Made by a program: the position numbers and the translations under genes. From Devosia sp. Leaf420 (GTDB lineage: Bacteria > Pseudomonadota > Alphaproteobacteria > Rhizobiales > Devosiaceae), in NCBI RefSeq assembly GCF_001425445.1, contig NZ_LMQU01000012.1, positions 392,278 to 456,277 on the forward strand: a stretch of DNA of 64,000 bases, given 5' to 3'. Within the stretch, counting starts at the first letter, position 1. Each line of letters begins with the position of its first letter. Below are positions 34,690-43,126 of the stretch, piece by piece. Under the pieces are notes generated by a model, which had not been told where the DNA came from, ran no database searches, and saw nothing but the letters and a program-made list of their open reading frames with translations.

Positions 34690-35255
34690 TTCGCCGTCGT
34701 GCCCACGAGATGCGGCCAGGAGGCGCGGAGATAGTTCCAGCCGGTCCAGAGCGTGATGGCACCGGCAGCCCATAGCAGAATGTCCGAGATGAGACCGAAA
34801 CCGGGCACAATACGCTCGAAAAGGACGACCGCGAGGGCAACGAGCTGGACGGTCGTCTTCCACTTGGCGAGCTTGCTGACGGGCAGGACGACGGAGGTGT
34901 TGCCCAGGAATTCGCGGAGGCCCGAAATGAAGAATTCGCGGAAGAGGATGGCGACGACGGGAATCATGTCCCAGCCGGAAAAGCTGCCGTCCCAGGCGAG
35001 CGCGGTGATGAGGATGCCGACGAGGAGTTTGTCCGCAATGGGGTCGAGCATGCGGCCGAGATCCGAATACTGATCCCAGGCGCGGGCCAGATAGCCATCG
35101 ACCCAGTCGCTGGCGGCGGCAATCACAAAGAGAACCAGCGCGATGATGCGGAGGGTAATGTCGCCATCCATCACCAACCAGACGATCGGGATGATCGCGG
35201 CGATGCGGGCGATGGTGATGATGTTTGGGACGAGCGTAAGCGGGTTTCTGGCCAT
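34686..35255 (-). CDS. pgsA: CDP-diacylglycerol-glycerol-3-phosphate 3-phosphatidyltransferase
   Basis: A 189-aa membrane enzyme of phosphatidylglycerol synthesis. The CDP-alcohol phosphotransferase signature is complete: S-D-W-V-D-G-Y-L-A-R, then G-R-M-L-D-P-I-A-D-K, supplying the metal-binding aspartates. It is followed by moaD and moaE. In related genomes uvrC usually precedes pgsA; here uvrC is about 6 kb upstream, with unrelated genes between. Confidence 0.95.
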   Translation of the reverse strand: MARNPLTLVPNIITIARIAAIIPIVWLVMDGDITLRIIALVLFVIAAASDWVDGYLARAWDQYSDLGRMLDPIADKLLVGILITALAWDGSFSGWDMIPVVAILFREFFISGLREFLGNTSVVLPVSKLAKWKTTVQLVALAVVLFERIVPGFGLISDILLWAAGAITLWTGWNYLRASWPHLVGTTAK

Positions 35256-35317
35256 GGGGCGAGAGAACAGGAATGGGGGCGGGGGGTCAAGGGTGGTTGG
35301 AGTGGAGATCGCCGTTC

Positions 35318-35351
35318 ACCCCCTCCCAACCTCCCCCATCAAGGGGGAGGT
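35318..35351. repeat. CCTCCCCC/GGGGGAGG palindrome
   Basis: A short hairpin element with CCTCCCCCATCAAGGGGGAGG, between pgsA and the DAHP synthase gene. It matches the two elements at about 20806 and 20876. Confidence 0.75.
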
Positions 35352-35373
35352 GTAGTTCGGTGCATGGAGTGGA

Positions 35374-36447
35374 TTAAGCGACGGCCTGATTGTTCACGGC
35401 CCGGCGCTTTTCGACGGCTTCGGCGAGGGCGTTGAGCGTGGTGACGGTCGTGTCCCAATCGATGCAGCCATCGGTGATGGACTGGCCATAGACGAGGTCC
35501 TGGCCGGGGACGAGGTCCTGACGGCCGGCGACCAAGTTGGATTCGATCATGACGCCGATGATGCGCTTGTCGCCGGCGGCGAGCTGGGTGCCGATATCGG
35601 CGAGGACCAAGGGCTGGTTTTCCGGGTTTTTGGAGGAATTGGCGTGGCTAGCGTCGATCATGATTGCGGGGGTGAGGCCGGACTTGGTCGCTGCGTTCGC
35701 TGCGGCTTCGACGCTCTGGGCGTCGTAGTTGGTGGTTTTGCCGCCGCGGAGGATGATGTGGCAGTCCTCATTGCCCGTCGTGGCGGCGATGGCGGAACGG
35801 CCATCCTTCGTGACCGCCAGGAAATGGTGAGGGTGGCTGGCTGACAGCACCGCGTCGAGCGCGATCTTCACGTTGCCGTCTGTGCCGTTCTTGAAGCCGA
35901 CGGGGCAAGAGAGGCCGGAGGCCAGTTCGCGGTGGATCTGCGACTCGGTGGTGCGCGCGCCGATAGCGGCCCACGAGACGAGGTCGGCGATGTATTGCGG
36001 CGTCGTCATGTCGAGGAATTCGCAGGCGGCGGGGAGCCCGAGATTGGCCACGTCGAGCAGCAGGGTGCGGGCGGTGTGGAGGCCTTGCGTGATATTGAAG
36101 CTGCCGTCGAGGTCGGGGTCGTTGATCAGGCCCTTCCAGCCGACCGTGGTGCGCGGCTTTTCGAAGTAGACGCGCATGGTGATTTCGAGGCGATCGCCGA
36201 GGGTTTCGCGCAGGGCGACGAGGCGGTTGGCGTAATCCATCGCCGCCTTGGGATCGTGGATCGAGCAGGGGCCGACGATGACGACGAGGCGATCATCCTG
36301 GCCTGTCAGAATATTATGGAAATCGTGGCGGGCGGCGAGGACGGTGCGGGTGGCGGCGTCGGTGCGCGGATGCTGGCGCATGACCTCGATGGGTGTGGTC
36401 AGCGGTTTTATTTCGGTGATGCGAAGGTCGTCGGTCGATTTGAGCAT
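35374..36447 (-). CDS. aroG: 3-deoxy-7-phosphoheptulonate synthase, class I
   Basis: A 357-aa type I DAHP synthase (AroF/G/H family), which condenses phosphoenolpyruvate and erythrose 4-phosphate at the entry of the shikimate pathway. Visible are V-G-P-C-S-I-H-D, R-V-Y-F-E-K-P-R-T-T-V-G-W-K-G, V-G-F-K-N-G-T-D-G and D-A-S-H-A-N-S. Length matches the E. coli isozymes. A leader peptide rich in Phe, Tyr and Trp and a terminator lie directly upstream, so expression is probably controlled by transcription attenuation. Confidence 0.96.
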   Translation of the reverse strand: MLKSTDDLRITEIKPLTTPIEVMRQHPRTDAATRTVLAARHDFHNILTGQDDRLVVIVGPCSIHDPKAAMDYANRLVALRETLGDRLEITMRVYFEKPRTTVGWKGLINDPDLDGSFNITQGLHTARTLLLDVANLGLPAACEFLDMTTPQYIADLVSWAAIGARTTESQIHRELASGLSCPVGFKNGTDGNVKIALDAVLSASHPHHFLAVTKDGRSAIAATTGNEDCHIILRGGKTTNYDAQSVEAAANAATKSGLTPAIMIDASHANSSKNPENQPLVLADIGTQLAAGDKRIIGVMIESNLVAGRQDLVPGQDLVYGQSITDGCIDWDTTVTTLNALAEAVEKRRAVNNQAVA

Positions 36448-36484
36448 TTTCTTCGGTCTCTCGGTTTTGAAGTCGAGGGGCCAA

Positions 36485-36514
36485 GAAAAAAGCCGCCTCG
36501 GAAGTCGGGCGGCT
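36485..36514 (-). terminator. Attenuator terminator before the DAHP synthase gene
   Basis: On the minus strand AGCCGCC and GGCGGCT form a 7-bp stem, extended by two more pairs across a bulge, and are followed by TTTTTT. It lies between the leader-peptide stop (36546) and the aroG start (36447), the place for an intrinsic attenuator. Confidence 0.85.
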
Positions 36515-36545
36515 GGCTTGCGATTTGGGTCTGGTCTTGTCGGGA

Positions 36546-36620
36546 TCAGGACACGCGCGCGATAGCCTCCGCCGGGAGCGGATAGCTAAAATACCAATAA
36601 AAGGTCGCTGCGTTGATCAT
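36546..36620 (-). CDS. Aromatic-rich leader peptide of the DAHP synthase attenuator
   Basis: A 24-codon open frame starting ATG at 36620 and ending TGA at 36546. Residues 7-13 read F-Y-W-Y-F-S-Y, so six of seven are Phe, Tyr or Trp. A terminator hairpin with a T run follows 32 bases later, then the DAHP synthase gene. When charged aromatic tRNAs are scarce, a ribosome stalled at this run would be expected to prevent terminator formation. The ribosome-binding site is weak. The frame was checked codon by codon. The arrangement is strong evidence; the exact antiterminator was not worked out. Confidence 0.85.
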   Translation of the reverse strand: MINAATFYWYFSYPLPAEAIARVS

Positions 36621-36705
36621 GGCGAGAAAGCTAGCCGAGGAGTCGGGGCTTGTCGAGTCCCGACTTTAGGAGGGGGCGAGGGCGCTAGTTTCGCATCCAC
36701 CGTCT

Positions 36706-36773
36706 GTCATCCCGGCGAAGGCCGGGATCCATCTTGAGATCTCAGGATGGGCCCCGGCCTTCGCCGGGGTGAC
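36706..36773. repeat. TCATCCC/GGGGTGAC palindrome, copy 3
   Basis: A copy of about 68 bp of the repeat at 11701 with the fully matching core GAGATCTCAGGATGGG. It is located between the aroG leader and the ABC permease gene. The rest of 36621-36810 shows nothing else. Confidence 0.82.
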
Positions 36774-36810
36774 AATCGAGAGTGGGAATGACGCGGTGCA
36801 AAAGTACGAG

Positions 36811-37611
36811 CTAGCCGCCGGCACCCTGATAGTTTTGGATGCAGTGGCGCCAGTGGAGGGCGCCGAGGAGGACGGCTAAAGGGCCAGCGAGGAGGGATGC
36901 CGGTCCGGCCCAATCGCCAAGGAGGGGGACGGGCTTTCCCAGGGTTACCGCGACCGGGACGAAGGCGAGGAAGCCGAGCGGAGCGATGGTCAGCATGAGG
37001 ATCTGGAGCGGAACAGGGAAGATGTTGAGCGGGTAGCGGGCCAGTTCCCAGAAGCCGAAGAAGATCGAGAACAGGTGTTTTGAGCGGACCCAGACGAGCG
37101 CTGTGGCGCCGATCATGGTCATGATGGCGGCAGTGACCATGGCGGCGCTGAGGAGGCCCGCGACGAAGTAGAGCGCGCTCAGGATTGACCAGTTGACGCC
37201 CACTTGCGTGACGGACCAGGCCATGAGGCCGACGGCGAGAATGATGTGGCCGACATAGCCGATATTGAGGCCGGAAAAGACGAGATAGACCCACGGGCTG
37301 ACCGGCTTGATGAGGACGGCATCAAACGTGCCGAGGCGAACCTTTTCCTCGATGTCGCGGAATTGCGTGAAGCTCAGCGAAGCGCCGAGGGAATAGGCGA
37401 GGAGGTGAAATGAGAGGAGCAAAGCCATTTCGCTCCAGGTCCAACCGCCGAGATTGCCGAAGCGGAGCAGGAGGAGGGCGATGGCCGTGTAGGTGGCGGC
37501 GTAGCTGAGCGCCTGGGCGAACCAGGCGAGGAGCATGGCACCGCGATATTCCATGCGCGTGCTGACATACATTCGGACGAGATGCGGGACGACGGCGAGG
37601 GAGCGGGACAT
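36811..37611 (-). CDS. ABC-2 type exporter permease (COG3694-like)
   Basis: A 266-aa inner-membrane permease with about six hydrophobic segments, including a conserved F-R-D-I-E-E-K-V-R-L-G-T-F-D loop that precedes K-P-V-S-P in this family. It follows a second permease (4 bp gap) and an ATPase on the same strand. Such three-gene sets (ATPase COG4586, permeases COG4587 and COG3694) include exporters that have been linked to viologen and other toxic-compound resistance. The substrate here is unknown. Confidence 0.87.
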   Translation of the reverse strand: MSRSLAVVPHLVRMYVSTRMEYRGAMLLAWFAQALSYAATYTAIALLLLRFGNLGGWTWSEMALLLSFHLLAYSLGASLSFTQFRDIEEKVRLGTFDAVLIKPVSPWVYLVFSGLNIGYVGHIILAVGLMAWSVTQVGVNWSILSALYFVAGLLSAAMVTAAIMTMIGATALVWVRSKHLFSIFFGFWELARYPLNIFPVPLQILMLTIAPLGFLAFVPVAVTLGKPVPLLGDWAGPASLLAGPLAVLLGALHWRHCIQNYQGAGG

Positions 37612-37615
37612 TTCT

Positions 37616-38413
37616 TCAGCCTCCCTGCACGACGAGGCGGGTGCGTGCCTTACCCCAAAGGGCGAGGACGGCAGCGGTCAGCAGGCCGAGCCAGAGGAGG
37701 CCGATGCCGAGATGGAGCCAGGTGGCGGTGGGATCGAGTTTTCCGAGATAGACGGCGGCTGGATAGTAGCTGATCCAGGCGAAGGGGAGGTAGCCGAAGA
37801 TGGTGGCAAGGGGCGTCGGCAAGAACCAGAGTGGGATGATGGCGCCGGAAAAGAGTGACATGATCGCCATGAGAAGCCACTCGAGCGAGAAAGCGGTGAG
37901 GAGCCAGAAGGCGAGGAGGCCGCAGAGGCACGCGAGGGTGAAGAGGATCAGCCAGGACACCGCCCAATAGGGGAAGAACATGAGGCCGTGAAATAGGCTC
38001 GCGGGTGGCAGGAGGCCTACGGTGAAGCCGACGATGAGAGCCACGGGCACGACGATGGCGACGCATTCGAAGGCGAAATGACCGAAATGGGTCGAGAGGA
38101 GATAGCTGGGATAGTGCAGCGGTTTCAGAAGAAAGACCGCGACGTCTCCAGTGCGGACGGCGTCGCCGACATCGTAGAGGACGCGGGAATATTCCCAGTA
38201 GAGCAGAGGACCCGAGAGCAGCGCGTAAGTGACCATCTCGGGCAGGGTGATGCCATCGACCTGCGTTGCCCCTGCGAAGGCGGCGGTCCAGATCGCGATG
38301 CGCGCAAAAATGCTGACGAGATCGCCAAAGGCGCTGGCCCAGACCTGGTTGCGATAAACGAGGCGCGACTGGAAGGCGGTCAGCGCGAAGGCGGGATAGG
38401 CGGCGGCCCTCAT
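37616..38413 (-). CDS. ABC-2 type exporter permease (COG4587-like)
   Basis: A 265-aa permease with several transmembrane segments. It shares the R-T-G-D-V-A-V-F-L-L-K-P-L loop pattern with the neighbouring permease, as expected of the two half-channels of one exporter. Its start overlaps the ATPase stop by four bases. Confidence 0.87.
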   Translation of the reverse strand: MRAAAYPAFALTAFQSRLVYRNQVWASAFGDLVSIFARIAIWTAAFAGATQVDGITLPEMVTYALLSGPLLYWEYSRVLYDVGDAVRTGDVAVFLLKPLHYPSYLLSTHFGHFAFECVAIVVPVALIVGFTVGLLPPASLFHGLMFFPYWAVSWLILFTLACLCGLLAFWLLTAFSLEWLLMAIMSLFSGAIIPLWFLPTPLATIFGYLPFAWISYYPAAVYLGKLDPTATWLHLGIGLLWLGLLTAAVLALWGKARTRLVVQGG

Positions 38414-39411
38414 GGCCTGGCTCCGGCGAGCGCGGGCTTGTTCTGGTAGAAGGTGCGGATCACCTCCTCGATATTGGGCTCTTCGAGTTTGATGTCGGTG
38501 AGGTCGTGACCAGAGCCAAGTTCGGTGAGGACGTCGAGAATGGACGTCTGTTCGTTTTCGAGCAGGAAGTGTTTTGCCGCGCCTTCGTCGGTGACGAGCT
38601 CAGCGGTTTTCAGCGTTATCGGGCCGGGATCGGTGCCGAATTCCAGTTTCAAGCGGCGGCGTGAGCCGAGGGTTTGGCGGAGGTGTTTGAGCTCGCCATC
38701 GAAGAGCAGTTTGCCGTCATCGACCATGATGAGGCGCGGACAGATTTCCTCGATGTCGACGAGGTCGTGGGTAGTGAGGATGATGGTGGTGCCGCGGTCG
38801 CGGTTCACTTCGGCTAGGAATTTTCGAACCGTGTCCTTGGCGACGACGTCGAGGCCGATGGTGGGTTCGTCGAGAAAGAGGATTTTGGGATCGTGCAGCA
38901 GCGCCATGGCGATTTCGGCGCGCATGCGTTGGCCGAGGCTGAGCTGGCGGACGGGGCGGTCGATGTAGCTCGCCATGTCGAGCATGGTCGTGAGGCGGGC
39001 TAGGTTATCGGCGAAACGGGCGGTGGGGATGTCGTAGATGTGGCGGTTGAGGTCAAAGCTGTCGCGGACGGGGAGATCCCACCAGAGTTGGCTGCGCTGG
39101 CCGAAGACGACGCCGATCTCGGCGGCATTGGTGATGCGGTTGGTATGGGGTTCGCGGCCGAGGACTTGGACCGTGCCAGAAGATGGGACCAGGATACCGG
39201 TCATCATCTTAATCATGGTGGATTTGCCAGCGCCGTTGGGGCCGAGATAGCCGACGGCTTCGCCCGGCTGGATGGTGAATGAGATGCCATCGACGGCGCG
39301 GATTTCGGTGAAGTCGCGCGAAAAGAGGCCGCGAATAGAGCCACCAAAACCCGCCTGACGCTTAGGCTGGCGGAAGATTTTTTCGACTGACGAGGCCGAG
39401 ATGATAGCCAT
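38410..39411 (-). CDS. ABC-2 exporter ATPase (COG4586-like)
   Basis: A 333-aa ABC ATPase. Walker A reads G-P-N-G-A-G-K-S-T, the signature is L-S-L-G-Q-R-M-R, and Walker B is L-F-L-D-E-P-T-I-G-L-D. The C-terminal extension of about 90 residues is typical of drug-exporter ATPases of this group. It is the first gene of an operon with two permeases. Confidence 0.92.
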   Translation of the reverse strand: MAIISASSVEKIFRQPKRQAGFGGSIRGLFSRDFTEIRAVDGISFTIQPGEAVGYLGPNGAGKSTMIKMMTGILVPSSGTVQVLGREPHTNRITNAAEIGVVFGQRSQLWWDLPVRDSFDLNRHIYDIPTARFADNLARLTTMLDMASYIDRPVRQLSLGQRMRAEIAMALLHDPKILFLDEPTIGLDVVAKDTVRKFLAEVNRDRGTTIILTTHDLVDIEEICPRLIMVDDGKLLFDGELKHLRQTLGSRRRLKLEFGTDPGPITLKTAELVTDEGAAKHFLLENEQTSILDVLTELGSGHDLTDIKLEEPNIEEVIRTFYQNKPALAGARP

Positions 39412-39475
39412 GATTCCCCTCCCCAGAGGCGGGGCGAGGCTAGATGATTCTCGGGGCTGGGGAATGGGTTATGTG

Positions 39476-39505
39476 AAAAAGCCCGCGTCTGTGCGACGCG
39501 GGCTT
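39476..39505 (-). terminator. Terminator after the PPOX-family gene
   Basis: GCCCGCGTC and GACGCGGGC pair perfectly (9 bp, 5-base loop). On the minus strand a T run follows, 20 bp after the stop of the gene at 39525. Confidence 0.88.
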
Positions 39506-39524
39506 GGTCAGCGATTACTGAAGC

Positions 39525-40028
39525 CTAGAGATCGACCTTGGCGTTGGCGCCCATGTCGGGCTTGGCGCCGGTGGCGGCCGCAACGAGCATCTTGGCGGTG
39601 GCGACTACCATGTTCGGGCTATCCCAGACTTCGCCGTCGTCCGGCGTCACCTTGAGGAGGCGGATCTGGGGATCGTTCTCATCGTCCCACCAGGCCTTGT
39701 CGAATTTTTCCCAGAGCTCGGCGATCTTGGCGCGGTCATTGAGCACTTCCGCTTCGCCGGCGATAACAGCATATTTGTGTCCGCCATTGTCAGCCCAGGC
39801 GAGGGAGACGTGCGGATACTTTTCGATCTCGGTGAGTTTATGGCCTTCCAGATCGGTCAGGAAGTAGATGGCATGTTCTTCGCGGCGAACGCGGGCGGAC
39901 ATCGGGCGGCTGCGCTGTTGCTTGCCGTCCCAGGTGGTGAACATGCAGATGTCGATTTTCTCGGCCAGCTCCCAGATGCGGTCGATGGCTTCGCCGGCCG
40001 GGAGGGTGTGGTTGTTTTCTTCGGTCAT
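39525..40028 (-). CDS. Pyridoxamine 5'-phosphate oxidase-family (general stress 26-like)
   Basis: A 167-aa flavin-binding split-barrel protein. Segments I-C-M-F-T-T-W-D-G-K, R-P-M-S-A-R-V and I-Y-F-L-T-D match general stress protein 26-type members, and V-S-L-A-W-A-D and A-V-I-A-G-E-A-E-V follow. It probably binds FMN or FAD; its enzymatic role is not known. It is a single gene between two terminators. Confidence 0.88.
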   Translation of the reverse strand: MTEENNHTLPAGEAIDRIWELAEKIDICMFTTWDGKQQRSRPMSARVRREEHAIYFLTDLEGHKLTEIEKYPHVSLAWADNGGHKYAVIAGEAEVLNDRAKIAELWEKFDKAWWDDENDPQIRLLKVTPDDGEVWDSPNMVVATAKMLVAAATGAKPDMGANAKVDL

Positions 40029-40124
40029 GGTTCGGCTCCTATGAGTTGGAAGACGAACGGCCAGACAGGCGGGAAGTTGCCGCGATGTGAAAGACTAAGC
40101 GATCACATCGCTTTGGGGTCATTA

Positions 40125-40478
40125 TCATCCGGCCATATTGAACTGTTGCAGCTGCAGGACGGTGACTTCGCCGTCCCATTCCGGCCAATGCTTGCGGTGG
40201 AGTTCTACAAAGCGCTCGGTCCAGTCGACCATCTCGGCGTCGGTCTCGAGCTCGTAAACCGCGTAGCCGCCGACCATTTCCTTGGCCTCGGCAAAGGGGC
40301 CATCGGTGACCATTTGGCCCTGGCGCGTCGTGACGGTGCCGGCGAGCGACATGCCGCCGGTTTCGATCATCTTCGCGCCCGCTTCCATTCCGAGCTGCAC
40401 GATGGCCTGCATCAGGGCGGCGGGCGGCTGGCTGGCGGTTTCGGGGTTGAGGGTCTTGACCATGGTAAGGAATTTCAT
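40125..40478 (-). CDS. YciI-family protein
   Basis: A 117-aa protein of the YciI/DGPF-domain group, visible as V-T-D-G-P-F-A-E-A-K-E-M-V-G-G-Y and the starting strand M-K-F-L-T-M-V-K. These ferredoxin-fold proteins are often coded next to ECF sigma factors; none is present here. The ATG at 40478 has CAGGAG upstream, so I reject the longer open frame. Confidence 0.87.
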   Translation of the reverse strand: MKFLTMVKTLNPETASQPPAALMQAIVQLGMEAGAKMIETGGMSLAGTVTTRQGQMVTDGPFAEAKEMVGGYAVYELETDAEMVDWTERFVELHRKHWPEWDGEVTVLQLQQFNMAG

Positions 40479-40552
40479 CGGACGCTCCTGTTTGGGTTCT
40501 GACAATAAGACGAACCGAGGAGACGCTTTTCGACAAAAATCTGAAGGTGCGG

Positions 40553-40580
40553 AAAAGAAAATGCCGGGACGGGCCCGGCA
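40553..40580 (-). terminator. Terminator after the DUF3060 gene
   Basis: TGCCGGG and CCCGGCA form a 7-bp stem followed on the minus strand by a T-rich run, starting within a few bases of the stop codon at 40586. Confidence 0.82.
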
Positions 40581-40585
40581 CTGGT

Positions 40586-41116
40586 CTATTCCATGCGATT
40601 GACAGCGTTGTCGATACCGCCAATGTCGATCCGCGGCTCTGGCGCGCCTTCGCCGAGATCCCAATTGACGACCTGTTCGGTGCCCTGGACGTCGATCGTC
40701 GTCTTGGATTTGAGGGTCAGGTTGGCGGTTTGTTCGGCGCCATTGATGGAGACCTTGGCCGCATCGTCGGCGGCGTCCATCGTCGCGTTGACGGTGTTTT
40801 CCGTGGTGTCGATCGAGAGGGTCGAGACTTTGTCCGCGTTGACCGTGTGGCCAATGCCGGAGATGGCGATGGTGGCGGCGTCTTCGACATGGACCGTGTG
40901 GCCATCGCCGTGGACGACGACCTGGCCGCAGGTGCCGGTCAGGTCGATCTGGTTGTCGGCCCCATAGATACCAACATCGAGGCCATCGCAGGGAACGGTG
41001 CGCGTCAAGCCGACGCCTTCGATGACGACTTCCTCCGGTTTGGCCGTATCGCTCACCTGAGCGAAGGCAGCAACGGGGAGGGCGGCGAGAAGGGTAATCG
41101 ACAAAATGAGACGCAT
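40586..41116 (-). CDS. DUF3060-domain secreted protein
   Basis: A 176-aa protein with a signal peptide (R-L-I-L-S-I-T-L-L-A-A-L then A-F-A-Q). The mature part is a repetitive beta structure with short units such as G-D-G-H-T-V-H-V, G-I-G-H-T-V-N-A and T-E-N-T-V-N-A, the hallmark of DUF3060, probably a small beta-helix or solenoid. Function is unknown. The start at 41116 gives a proper signal peptide; the frame extends four codons further. Confidence 0.82.
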   Translation of the reverse strand: MRLILSITLLAALPVAAFAQVSDTAKPEEVVIEGVGLTRTVPCDGLDVGIYGADNQIDLTGTCGQVVVHGDGHTVHVEDAATIAISGIGHTVNADKVSTLSIDTTENTVNATMDAADDAAKVSINGAEQTANLTLKSKTTIDVQGTEQVVNWDLGEGAPEPRIDIGGIDNAVNRME

Positions 41117-41184
41117 GGCAGATTCCACTGACCGTTCAAGATGCGCGGAAACTGCAGGCAGAGTTCGGCCTCAATGGGGCAGGA

Positions 41185-43068
41185 TCACGTTCGATTGAAG
41201 TGATCGTAAATGAGCTGCGCCATTGCGCTTGAAATAGTTGGGACCGCTGCAAGGTCCATGAGGCTGGCGCGGGCGACAGCCTTGGCGGAGCCAAAGTGGT
41301 TTAGGAGCGCGCGTTTTCGCGTTGGGCCAATGCCTTCGATCTCGTCGAGCGGATTGGAAATCTGCTCTTTCTTGCGTTTGGCGCGGTGGGTGCCGATGGC
41401 GAACCTGTGGGCTTCGTCGCGGAGGCGCTGAACGTAATAGAGGACGGGGTCGCGGTGCGGCAGCATGAAGGCGTCCTTGCCTTCCATGAAGAATTTTTCG
41501 CGGCCAGCGTCACGCTCTTCGCCCTTGGCGATGCCGATGAAGGTGACTTCCTTGGGCAGGTTCAGTTCGGCAATGACCTGTCGCACGGCATTGAGCTGGC
41601 CCGCGCCGCCATCGATAAAAACGATATCGGGCCAATCGGGCATGCCGGTCGCTTCGTCTTCGGCGTCGGTTTCGCTTTCGGCGGCGAGACGGGCGAAGCG
41701 GCGGGTCAGCACCTCGCGCATCATGCCGAAGTCATCCCCGGCGGCGATGTCGGATTTGATGTTGAAGGTGCGGTAGTGCTTTTTCGAAAAGCCTTCCTCG
41801 CCCGCCACGACCATGGCGCCGACCATATTGGTGCCGGAGATGTGGGAGTTGTCGTAAACTTCGATGCGGCGCGGGGGATCGTCGAGCCCAAAGCAATTGG
41901 CAACGCCTTCGAGAAGCGTGCGATTGGAGGCGCCTTCAGCGAGCTGGCGGCCAAGGGCTTCGCGGGCGTTTTGCATGGCGTAATTGACGAGGTCGCGCTT
42001 TTCGCCGCGTTGCGGAGTTTCGACGCGGACCTTTTGTCCAGCGCGGCTGCGAAGCGCCTCTTCAAGCAGTTCGCGCTCGGCCATCTCGTGGCTGAGGAGC
42101 ACGAGGCTGGGAGGCGTGCGATCCTCGTAGAACTGGCCGATGAAGGCTTCGAGCACTTCTACGTCGGTGAGAGAATCGTCGGCCTTGGGGCGGAAGGCGT
42201 GATTGCCCCAGTTCTGGAAAGCGCGGAAGAAGAAGACCTGGACGCAGAACTGGCCGCCCTCGTGGTGGATGGCGAAGACGTCGGCTTCCTCGACATTGCG
42301 TGCGGTGGCGTCGCCGCCTTGGGACTGGACGACTGCAAGGGCCGAGAGGCGATCGCGGATCAGGGCGGCGCGCTCGAAATCGAGATTCTCGGCGGCGGAT
42401 GCCATGTCCTTTTGCAGGTGGTCGCGGACTGATTGGGATTTGCCGGTGAGAAAGAGGCGCGCGTCTTCGACCAGTTCGCCATAGGCCTCAAGGCTGGTTT
42501 CGCGGGTGCAGGGGCCGGCGCAGCGTTTGATCTGATATTGCAGGCAAGGCCTTGTGCGGGCTGCGTAAAAGCTATCCGAGCAATTGCGGAGGAGGAAGGC
42601 CTTCTGGAGGCTCGCAATGGTGCGGCTGACGGCGACAGCGGACGCGAAGGGGCCAAAGTAGTGGCCAGGACGACGGCGGCTACCGCGGTGCTTGGTAAGT
42701 TCGGGCGCTTCGTGATCCGTGGCGATCAGGATGTAGGGGAAGCTCTTGTCATCGCGGAGGAGGACATTGAAACGCGGCTTCAGACGCTTGACAAGATTGG
42801 CTTCAAGAAGGAGCGCTTCGGCTTCGGTCTCGGTGCGGACGAATTCCATGCTGACCGTGGCAGCGATCATGCGCTGGATGCGCACGGGCAGGCCCTCGGG
42901 ACGAGTGTAGTTGGTGACCCGCGACTTGAGCGAGCGCGCCTTGCCTACATAGATGACCTCGCCATTGGCATCGACCATGCGGTAGACGCCCGGGGCGGAG
43001 GGCAGGGTGCGGACGAAGGCGCGGATGACCTCCGGGCCGGCAGGTTGTGGGCTAGGCGTATCTGTCAT
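41185..43068 (-). CDS. uvrC: UvrABC system protein C
   Basis: A 627-aa nucleotide-excision-repair nuclease making both incisions around a lesion. The N-terminal GIY-YIG domain (A-P-G-V-Y-R-M then V-I-Y-V-G-K-A) is intact. A UVR segment ([14 protein letters not shown]) follows, then the RNase H-like domain (V-Y-D-N-S-H-I-S-G and F-I-D-G-G-A-G-Q) and a C-terminal helix-hairpin-helix ([12 protein letters not shown]). Length is typical. It follows a FolM-like SDR gene. uvrB is also in this window, at 56334. Confidence 0.96.
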   Translation of the reverse strand: MTDTPSPQPAGPEVIRAFVRTLPSAPGVYRMVDANGEVIYVGKARSLKSRVTNYTRPEGLPVRIQRMIAATVSMEFVRTETEAEALLLEANLVKRLKPRFNVLLRDDKSFPYILIATDHEAPELTKHRGSRRRPGHYFGPFASAVAVSRTIASLQKAFLLRNCSDSFYAARTRPCLQYQIKRCAGPCTRETSLEAYGELVEDARLFLTGKSQSVRDHLQKDMASAAENLDFERAALIRDRLSALAVVQSQGGDATARNVEEADVFAIHHEGGQFCVQVFFFRAFQNWGNHAFRPKADDSLTDVEVLEAFIGQFYEDRTPPSLVLLSHEMAERELLEEALRSRAGQKVRVETPQRGEKRDLVNYAMQNAREALGRQLAEGASNRTLLEGVANCFGLDDPPRRIEVYDNSHISGTNMVGAMVVAGEEGFSKKHYRTFNIKSDIAAGDDFGMMREVLTRRFARLAAESETDAEDEATGMPDWPDIVFIDGGAGQLNAVRQVIAELNLPKEVTFIGIAKGEERDAGREKFFMEGKDAFMLPHRDPVLYYVQRLRDEAHRFAIGTHRAKRKKEQISNPLDEIEGIGPTRKRALLNHFGSAKAVARASLMDLAAVPTISSAMAQLIYDHFNRT

Positions 43069-43126
43069 GGTCTAAAGCGGTTTTCGTGATTGGAGTCGCA
43101 TGAGCGCTCCAACTCCTTTTCGGTGG

